Origin: Desulfarculaceae bacterium
Lineage (GTDB): Bacteria > Desulfobacterota > Desulfobacteria > Desulfobacterales > Desulfobacteraceae
Direction: 5' to 3'
DNA length: 13,542 nucleotides
Assembly: GCA_021737205.1 (NCBI GenBank)
Contig: JAIPEK010000032.1
Location: 1 to 13,542 of the forward strand
Both the position numbers and the translations under genes were made by a program. The notes below the pieces were generated by a model. That model made no database searches, was not told where the DNA came from, and saw only the letters and a list, made by a program, of their open reading frames with translations. Below are positions 6,442 to 11,992 of this stretch, one piece after another. Numbering within the stretch: the stretch's first letter is position 1; each line of letters starts with the position of its first letter.

Positions 6442-6498
6442 CCGGAAAAAGAGAGAAGGGAATAAGAACCCAAGACTTTTTTATATCCCTATTTCCGG
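6442..6498 (-). other. Imperfect inverted repeat at the 3' end of ydbL
   Basis: TTTCCGG (6492-6498) is inverted at CCGGAAA (6442-6448). Inside it TATCCCT (6484-6490) pairs with AGGGAATA (6457-6464) with one bulged base. The structure overlaps the ydbL stop codon. It could be the 3' hairpin of the five-gene operon, but the internal loop is asymmetric and no clean T-run follows, so terminator function is doubtful. Confidence 0.3.
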
Positions 6499-6863
6499 TA
6501 CCAGGTGCCGTCCGGTTTCTGGAGATAGTCTCCAGGTTCGGCATTCCGGGCGATCTGTTTGGCTCTCAGCTTTTCCACCTTTTCCAGTGTCGTGCCCTGC
6601 TTGTCCGCAATGTAGGCGTAAATTTTTCTTCGGTCCCGGTTTTCATTCTCCACCACGTCCTCGTTCGGTTTCCGGTCCGACACATAGGCGAGATACCCGC
6701 TGTTGTTCTCTCCTATGATCCCTTTTTCCTTCATTTGAACAATTTTGGGGAGCCTGTTTTTCATACGCTCCTTGATTCCCTGGGCCCAAAGATCATGCGG
6801 CATCAATGCCACAGATGCAGCCACTGCAAAAATCACAAGAAATGCTTTCGTTTTCCCGGTCAT
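6489..6863 (-). CDS. ydbL: YdbL family periplasmic protein (DUF1318)
   Basis: A 124-residue exported protein. A typical signal peptide (KTKAFLVIFAVAASVALM, then a likely cut after DLWA at about residue 27) precedes a small soluble domain. That domain carries the DUF1318 pattern: KGIIGENNSGYL, then ENRDRRKIYAYIA and a C-terminal GDYLQKPDGTWYRK. E. coli YdbL has 108 residues. It is the last gene of the operon; its ATG overlaps the ynbE stop codon in an ATGA, so the two are translationally coupled. In E. coli, YdbL modulates the YdbH-YnbE lipid-transport bridge, and this gene occupies the same place in the same order. Function in this organism is inferred from that synteny. Confidence 0.85.
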   Translation of the reverse strand: MTGKTKAFLVIFAVAASVALMPHDLWAQGIKERMKNRLPKIVQMKEKGIIGENNSGYLAYVSDRKPNEDVVENENRDRRKIYAYIADKQGTTLEKVEKLRAKQIARNAEPGDYLQKPDGTWYRK

Positions 6864-7099
6864 ATTTCTCCCTCCGATTCATTTTTCAGCTCTTTTTCCG
6901 TCTGGTCGATATCATTGAAAAAATCATCCAGCGCCTTTTCCACCCGCACATTCACATCGATGGTAATGTGAATCGGTTTTACTTCAACCGGTTTCACGTC
7001 CACCGTATGATTGACATCATGCCGGGTCCGGCATCCCGCCGAAAAGACGATAATTACGACCGCTGCCGCAATCGCCACCCGTTTTCCCATTGTTTTCAT
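6860..7099 (-). CDS. ynbE: YnbE-like outer-membrane lipoprotein
   Basis: A 79-residue small lipoprotein. It has a basic start, a hydrophobic stretch (residues 8-19) and a lipobox-like FSAGC with Cys23. The -3 residue is Ser instead of the usual Leu/Val/Ile, a slightly weak match. Arg follows the Cys, so the lipoprotein should be sorted to the outer membrane. The mature part is an alternating hydrophobic beta-strand (VEVKPIHITIDVNVRVE), the feature that lets E. coli YnbE extend the beta-groove of YdbH, followed by an acidic helical tail. GGAG lies 5 nt before the ATG. The gene starts 21 nt after ydbH and overlaps ydbL by 4 nt. Small size makes the family call depend partly on context, which is very strong. 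Confidence 0.82.
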   Translation of the reverse strand: MKTMGKRVAIAAAVVIIVFSAGCRTRHDVNHTVDVKPVEVKPIHITIDVNVRVEKALDDFFNDIDQTEKELKNESEGEI

Positions 7100-7120
7100 G
7101 TCCTCTCCTTCAATCTGTTT

Positions 7121-9397
7121 TCAAAACAGTTTATCCAGTTCTTTACCATATTTGAGAACCTGATTGAACGGCAATGTCAGGTTCACGTCGATTTTTATGC
7201 CCTGAAACCGTGAGCCCCGGGAGGAAGCTTCCACCCTTGAGAACCGTCCGAGTTCGCGGTTGTATTCAAACGGCAGCACATCAGCGGGTTTCCCGTCAAA
7301 GCGCAGCTTTACATGCAGTTTTTCCCCTTGGGTATCGAAAAGCAGCTTGGCCCATTTGTATTCGTACTCCTTCAAGGCTTCCCGGGCAAGATCCATCTGT
7401 GTATACCGGGCGGTGTCCTCGGGAATTCCTTTTGTGATGATACTGCTGTTTTTCAGGCTGATGTGCCCCCCGGCCCCGGGTGAGGTAAAAAGGAACGCAT
7501 CCTGAAAAGAAATATCCCCGCCGTCGAAGCGAACCGGGATGCGCCCGCTCACTGTCCCCTCGCCGGTCGCCTCGAAATCGGCCACGGTTTCCAGAAGTCC
7601 GGCAAGTTTCAACCGGTCGCAGTAGAGAACCAGGTCATACGACTTCTTGTCCGGTTTGATCCGGAAACTTTCAGCGGAAACACTGCCGCCGCACCACTTG
7701 AAATTTGCATTCTCCACCAGAAGAGAGGTCGGCGATTCAATGGTATAGACAACCCGGACATTCTCCATGACCAACTTTTTCATGGAAATCTTTTCAACTC
7801 TCACGGTCCGGGCCGGCCGGGTTTCAAATCCCAAGACATCGTCAAACCCAACCGTGGTTTCGATATTCCGCATCTCAAGCCCGATTTTTTCGATTGCAAG
7901 GTGCCCTTTTTGAATATCCACTGTAAGGTTCGAGTCCAGTTTCCGCCCCGAAAATCGGATTTCTCCCTCTGCCGAAGCTAAAGCTTCAAATGAGACACCA
8001 TCGAGGCGGTCTTTGACAAACGGCTTCAAGGTGGTTTCATTGACCTTGGTTTGCTTTGTTGAAACCTTGAGGACAAAACTGTTCTCTCCGGATTCGTCTG
8101 CATCGGCGGTTCCGGAAAATCGGCATTCAAGAGCGGGAACATTCAACACCCGCGCGCTCCCTTTTATATCCGCCCCCGTACGGGTCTGCCGGACCGTGCC
8201 CGTAACTTTCACTGCGGCCCCGCCGGGCAAAAGGCATTTGGAAACACCGAAAGAACCGGCTTTACCATCTTTCTGAAACGGAAACCGTACAGGCACATGG
8301 AGTTTTGCCCCGTTCAGTTCAATTCCTTCGGACGGAATCGCAAGGCGGGAAAACCCTGCATCACAGAATGCCGTAAGCTTTGATGAGACCGAGTTGATCT
8401 GCACACTGAATCGAGGTGTTTCCACCACAACCGGCCGGTCTTTGTACTCCGCGGTCCAGTTGTCGCTCCCCCGGTTTTCCGCATAAAGGGAAAACCGGTT
8501 GCCGTCCGCCGGCTTAAAATTGCCCCGCACTTTCATCCGTACAGGCGATACAAGGGGGGTTTTAGCGGAAAAAATACCGGAAAAATCGATATTCCCTCCT
8601 TCAAAGGCAATATCCGCTTCCAGGTTTTCAACCCGTAGCCGGGCCGGTTTTTCGATTTGGACCTTGGAAACCGAAAGCCGAATATTTTCACCGGCCTGCT
8701 TGGCAATCCGGATATCGGTTTTTCCGGACACGGACAGGGCCGGATCAATCCGCGATACAAATGGAGCAAGATGTCCCAGCATAAAGTCATCCGCCCTAAC
8801 CGTAACCGTTTCCTGGTTTCCGTTAAAATCGGCTGCAGCAGTAATCTTCACCTTCTGCGAATACGGGAATGCATGCCCGGAAAGCACCATTTTCCGTTGT
8901 TTCGTATCAAAATCCAACCACAGTTCCATGGGAATATGGAGCGATTGATCCATTACATTCATATTCAATGCCGAATTTGTCACCTCGATGGACCCCGCTT
9001 TGCCCATGTATGGAAGCACCGGTTCCAGCAATGCCTTCAAATCGAACTCTTTTTGCCGGGCGCGCCTGTTTCCGGCATCAAACGAATCAATATCCAGGCG
9101 AAGCCCGGATATTGCGATCCGCTCCACACGCTTTTCCGTAAGACTTTCCAGTGAATACCCGATGAACAGGGAATCCGCTTTGAAACCCTCCCCCTTTTGA
9201 ATATCCCGGATATGAATCCCGGACGGTCCGATATGGGAGATGTCGAACTCAAGGCCGGAAAGGGTTTCATTTCCCTCAATACGATGCATCACCACGGTTT
9301 CGGCCACCTGCGGCAGAAGAATATAAAAGATCAGCACCAGCGCGGCCGGCACCGGAATAAGAATGATACAGAATTTCAAAAATCTTTTATACGGCAT
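7121..9397 (-). CDS. ydbH: YdbH-like AsmA-family intermembrane phospholipid transport protein
   Basis: A 758-residue protein (E. coli YdbH has 879) with one N-terminal membrane anchor (about residues 7-29). A long periplasmic region of repetitive beta-strands follows, as expected of AsmA-like bridge proteins. The C-terminal part carries the YdbH signature: EGTVSGRIPVRFDGGDISF (about 617-635), then KPADVLPFEYNRELGRF and LTLPFNQVLKYG at the very end. Older databases call this domain 'dicarboxylate transport', but E. coli work places YdbH with TamB and YhdP in phospholipid transport to the outer membrane. The ATG lies within the last codons of the rhomboid gene (11-nt overlap), and the ribosome site is weak (AGGA at 12 nt), suggesting coupled translation. 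ynbE and ydbL follow directly, completing the bridge module. Confidence 0.88.
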   Translation of the reverse strand: MPYKRFLKFCIILIPVPAALVLIFYILLPQVAETVVMHRIEGNETLSGLEFDISHIGPSGIHIRDIQKGEGFKADSLFIGYSLESLTEKRVERIAISGLRLDIDSFDAGNRRARQKEFDLKALLEPVLPYMGKAGSIEVTNSALNMNVMDQSLHIPMELWLDFDTKQRKMVLSGHAFPYSQKVKITAAADFNGNQETVTVRADDFMLGHLAPFVSRIDPALSVSGKTDIRIAKQAGENIRLSVSKVQIEKPARLRVENLEADIAFEGGNIDFSGIFSAKTPLVSPVRMKVRGNFKPADGNRFSLYAENRGSDNWTAEYKDRPVVVETPRFSVQINSVSSKLTAFCDAGFSRLAIPSEGIELNGAKLHVPVRFPFQKDGKAGSFGVSKCLLPGGAAVKVTGTVRQTRTGADIKGSARVLNVPALECRFSGTADADESGENSFVLKVSTKQTKVNETTLKPFVKDRLDGVSFEALASAEGEIRFSGRKLDSNLTVDIQKGHLAIEKIGLEMRNIETTVGFDDVLGFETRPARTVRVEKISMKKLVMENVRVVYTIESPTSLLVENANFKWCGGSVSAESFRIKPDKKSYDLVLYCDRLKLAGLLETVADFEATGEGTVSGRIPVRFDGGDISFQDAFLFTSPGAGGHISLKNSSIITKGIPEDTARYTQMDLAREALKEYEYKWAKLLFDTQGEKLHVKLRFDGKPADVLPFEYNRELGRFSRVEASSRGSRFQGIKIDVNLTLPFNQVLKYGKELDKLF

Positions 9398-10358
9398 TTT
9401 TAATATTGATCCTCAGGTACAGATTTCCCTTTGAAGAATCCGGCCCGGCCCTTCCGAGCCCGGAAAGCCTCAGATGGGTTCCCTGTCGTACGCCGGGCGG
9501 CACTTTTACGGTATACAACCGGTTATAAAACCCCCAGGGAATGTTCACCCTCTTCTTTGTTCCGGTTATGGCTTCCACGGATGAAATGTCGATATTACCG
9601 TACAGGTCGACTCCGTTATCCGCTGCATGGGTTTTGATCACCTGGAGCCTCGGCGTTCCCTTCTTTTTGGTAAACTGCTGAATTCTTTCGGAGGCCCCGG
9701 TTTGCGGCAATTTCCGGTTGAGCTTGACAAAAGCGACACCGGCAATGAACCCCCCGATATGCGCCCACCAGGCAATGGCGCCTGCGCCCTGGCCTGCTGC
9801 GTTTAAAAACTGGAGAAGGAACCACAGGCCCAGGAAGACGAATGCCGGAATTTCCACGAACCAGGGAATGAAAATAATGGGAATCACGGTGAGAATTTTC
9901 GCCCGCGGGTAGAGAAGAAAATAGGCGCCCATGACACCTGCAATGGCGCCGCTTGCCCCGATAGTCGGCATCCGGGAGACCGGATTGACCATAAAGTGAA
10001 ACGCGCCTGAAATCAAGCCGCACAGAATATAAAATCCCAGAAACCGGGCGGACCCGAAATGATCTTCCACATTGTCCCCGAAAATATACAGGGAAAGCAT
10101 ATTTCCGGCAAAATGAAAAAAACCGCCGTGAAGAAACATGTAGGAAAAAAGGGATAGGATCTTGTTGGCAAAAGAAAAATAGACGGAAATCTCTTCCACG
10201 GTGTACTTTCCCGGGACAAGTCCGTACCGGTAGATCATCCCCTCGTTATGAAGCCCGATGGAAAGCTGGTACAGGAATACTACGGCATTCATCCCGATGA
10301 GCGTATACGTGACCACGGGAGCGTTGTATGACTCCTGGTTGTCACGTACGGGTATCAT
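9387..10358 (-). CDS. Rhomboid intramembrane serine protease with a C-terminal DnaJ-C-like domain
   Basis: A 323-residue membrane protein. The rhomboid core (about residues 14-215) has six or more hydrophobic helices, an HFAGNML oxyanion segment (82-88), the catalytic serine in GASGA (Ser136) and the catalytic histidine in WWAHIGGFIAG (His200). It should therefore be active. After a charged linker, residues 239-323 look like the second C-terminal substrate-binding domain of DnaJ/Hsp40: GVDLYGNIDIS, EAITGTKKRV, TVKVPPGVRQGTHLRLSGLG and GNLYLRINI align in order. No J domain or zinc finger is present. The ATG overlaps the upstream stop in an ATGA, and the stop overlaps the ydbH start. Rhomboids cut membrane proteins within the bilayer; a chaperone-type cytoplasmic tail could present substrates. 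That idea is inference; the domain calls are by eye. Confidence 0.88.
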   Translation of the reverse strand: MIPVRDNQESYNAPVVTYTLIGMNAVVFLYQLSIGLHNEGMIYRYGLVPGKYTVEEISVYFSFANKILSLFSYMFLHGGFFHFAGNMLSLYIFGDNVEDHFGSARFLGFYILCGLISGAFHFMVNPVSRMPTIGASGAIAGVMGAYFLLYPRAKILTVIPIIFIPWFVEIPAFVFLGLWFLLQFLNAAGQGAGAIAWWAHIGGFIAGVAFVKLNRKLPQTGASERIQQFTKKKGTPRLQVIKTHAADNGVDLYGNIDISSVEAITGTKKRVNIPWGFYNRLYTVKVPPGVRQGTHLRLSGLGRAGPDSSKGNLYLRINIKNAV

Positions 10359-11173
10359 TCCACCACTCTGATCTGATAATCATCTTCAAGAGTGCGTTTC
10401 AGCCGTTTGATAATATCCATGACGAGGTCATCAATGTCATGCGTCTGCCTGGAATTGCGCTGGAAGTACCTGTCGACAAGAGGGCTGCGGTTCCCATGAA
10501 GCTGAAACAGCTCCTTTACAGTATCCCCGAGAGAAAAATACAGAGAGGCGATATGTCCGTCATCCAGATTTGCGATACCCGATTTTGTCTTGAATGAAAG
10601 GTTCTTTTCCAGAAACCGGACCGACTGTTCGATTGTTTCGGGCATGTATCCGGCCTGTTCCGGGGTCTCGGAAGGCTGTACCGCCTCAAATTCAATACCC
10701 TCTTCAAGAACCTGCATGTATATCAAGGCTTCGATCACGGCTTTCACGGACCGGTATATTCCCGGATCGTTGCTCAGTCTCGGGCCCGCTACATTCAAAA
10801 CCCGGATGTCCGATTCCGTCACAAACGAATTGAGCAGCAGCGAGCCTTCGAATTCATCCATAGCCAGAAGGTCGATATGGCAGCAGGGCCGGTCCGCCTG
10901 AAGGGCGATTTTCTGCGTCAGAAGCGTGCCTCCTCTCAACGGCCCCCTTGCCAGCAGCACGGTGCCGTCCGAATCCATCACGTTCTTGCGGGTCCGGGCC
11001 GCATAGTTGGTCGTATCCATCTCCTGCATGCGATACTTTAACGGGAGTACCCCGTTTTCCCTTTTGCGCCCTTCGGGGACCCATCCGCCGTGCTCAATAT
11101 TGAATTTAATGGCTGCGTCCAGCGCAGCCTGATCCGCGCCGGTCTGTCCGCCCGAGATAATTTTGCTCACCAT
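10355..11173 (-). CDS. Putative molybdenum-carrier-like (SLOG/YpsA-type) protein with C-terminal extension
   Basis: A 272-residue protein and first gene of the five-gene operon. The N-terminal part (about 1-155) has the SLOG Rossmann nucleotide-binding signature: SGGQTGADQAALDAAI (7-22), GGWVPEGRKRENGVLPLKY (29-47), RTRKNVMDSDGTVLLARGPLRGGT (60-83). It matches the 'putative molybdenum carrier' family, whose founding member was described as a molybdenum-cofactor-binding protein. Ligand use in bacteria is poorly established. Residues about 177-240 form a second helical domain (PETIEQSVRFLEKNLS, then SLGDTVKELFQLHGN) that resembles the DUF6794 pattern; this is a tentative match. The start may be the ATG at 11173 or the next codon, GTG. 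An AAGGGG lies 14 nt upstream and AGG 5 nt upstream. Its stop overlaps the rhomboid start. Confidence 0.8.
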   Translation of the reverse strand: MVSKIISGGQTGADQAALDAAIKFNIEHGGWVPEGRKRENGVLPLKYRMQEMDTTNYAARTRKNVMDSDGTVLLARGPLRGGTLLTQKIALQADRPCCHIDLLAMDEFEGSLLLNSFVTESDIRVLNVAGPRLSNDPGIYRSVKAVIEALIYMQVLEEGIEFEAVQPSETPEQAGYMPETIEQSVRFLEKNLSFKTKSGIANLDDGHIASLYFSLGDTVKELFQLHGNRSPLVDRYFQRNSRQTHDIDDLVMDIIKRLKRTLEDDYQIRVVE

Positions 11174-11215
11174 TTGCGCCTACAATACCCCTTTCTTTTT
11201 ATTGAAACCTTTACT

Positions 11216-11243
11216 ATAATAACAGCCAGAAAAAGAACTTCAA
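11216..11243 (-). promoter_or_regulatory. Candidate promoter of the five-gene operon
   Basis: On the minus strand TTGAAG (11238-11243) and TATTAT (11216-11221) are 16 bp apart, 43 nt from the first ATG at 11173. The same spot reads TATAAT on the plus strand (11215-11220), a possible -10 box for the divergent HD-domain gene, though with no good -35. Overlapping divergent -10 boxes would make the two units compete for polymerase. Confidence 0.4.
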
Positions 11244-11288
11244 TACTCTTTTTGTAAAAATCAAAACCCAAGGCGGTTTCCCTGATCC

Positions 11289-11849
11289 ATGAAAGTACCC
11301 TGCAAAAAAACCTGTTATGAAATCATCAGACGCCACTGCATGATGGACCATATCATTGCCCATTCCCAAATGGTGCGCGATGTCGTTGAAATGATGTGCA
11401 GGTATCTTGCCCCAGAATACCCGCACATCAACATCGAACTTTGCACAAACGCCGCCCTTCTCCATGACATCACCAAAACAAGAAGTTTTACCACCGGAGA
11501 AAAACACTCGGAAACCGGAGGAGAACTTCTGAACTCCTTAGGGTTCCCCGAAACCGGCGACATCATCCGCCAGCATGTCATTCTGGACTGCTACGACAGC
11601 ACCGCCGACGTAAACGAGGCGGAAATCGTCAACTACTCTGACAAGCGGGTTCTCCATGACCGGGTGGTATCTCTGGAGAAACGTATGGATTATATCCGGG
11701 AACACTACGTCACCGACAATACATTCACAAGACAGTTCCGGCTGCTGAGGGAAAAAACCTTTGCACTGGAAAACAAACTGTTTACCTCTATTGATCTTGA
11801 CCCGGACGATTTACAGGTCCTCAACCATGACACACACCGAAATTCGTAA
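11289..11849 (+). CDS. HD-domain metal-dependent phosphohydrolase
   Basis: A 186-residue cytoplasmic protein with the full metal-ligand set of a compact HD domain: His25 in IIAHSQMV, His59-Asp60 in AALLHDITKTRSF, His73 in EKHSETGGELL, His96 in DIIRQHV and Asp118 in VNYSDKRV. The two extra histidines (73 and 96) are typical of HD proteins that bind two metals, often nucleotide or phosphate-monoester hydrolases; the substrate is unknown. A charged helical region of about 50 residues follows. The ATG at 11289 is kept because the conserved helix around CMMDHII begins soon after it. The ribosome site is poor (AAGG about 14 nt upstream). The gene is alone, divergent from the YdbH operon and convergent with the dynamin-like gene, ending at the heptamer hairpin. 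Confidence 0.88.
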   Translation: MKVPCKKTCYEIIRRHCMMDHIIAHSQMVRDVVEMMCRYLAPEYPHINIELCTNAALLHDITKTRSFTTGEKHSETGGELLNSLGFPETGDIIRQHVILDCYDSTADVNEAEIVNYSDKRVLHDRVVSLEKRMDYIREHYVTDNTFTRQFRLLREKTFALENKLFTSIDLDPDDLQVLNHDTHRNS

Positions 11850-11922
11850 CCGTTCACGGTTGTCGGTTAACAGTTCACAGTTTTTTCAACCGTGAACCGA
11901 CAACTGTTAACCGTGAACGGTT
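11848..11922. repeat. 75-bp inverted array of degenerate heptamers
   Basis: Five heptamers of the form C(A/G)GTTNN run inward from the left (CCGTTCA, CGGTTGT, CGGTTAA, CAGTTCA, CAGTTTT). A comparable set runs inward from the right on the other strand. The outer arms AACCGTTCACGGTT (11848-11861) and AACCGTGAACGGTT (11909-11922) are perfect 14-bp inverted copies. The inner arms GTTCACAGTT and AACCGTGAAC pair with one mismatch around a T-rich loop. It starts inside the HD gene's stop codon, 71 bp from the end of the convergent GTPase gene. It probably acts as a bidirectional terminator or mRNA-end structure. The remaining bases to 11992 hold nothing recognisable. Confidence 0.85.
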
Positions 11923-11992
11923 ACAGAAATTCAAACTCCTGAAGAGAAAGTAAGGATATATCCGGCGCAGGATTTTTTGAAAATACCCGCTG

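Noticed and set aside
7121..9397. Reading the YdbH-like protein as a dicarboxylate transporter
   Set aside because: That label comes from an old domain name. The single N-terminal anchor and long beta-rich periplasmic region fit an AsmA-type bridge, not a multi-pass transporter.
11848..11922. CRISPR array
   Set aside because: The units are 7 bp, inverted about a centre, with no spacers and no cas genes nearby.
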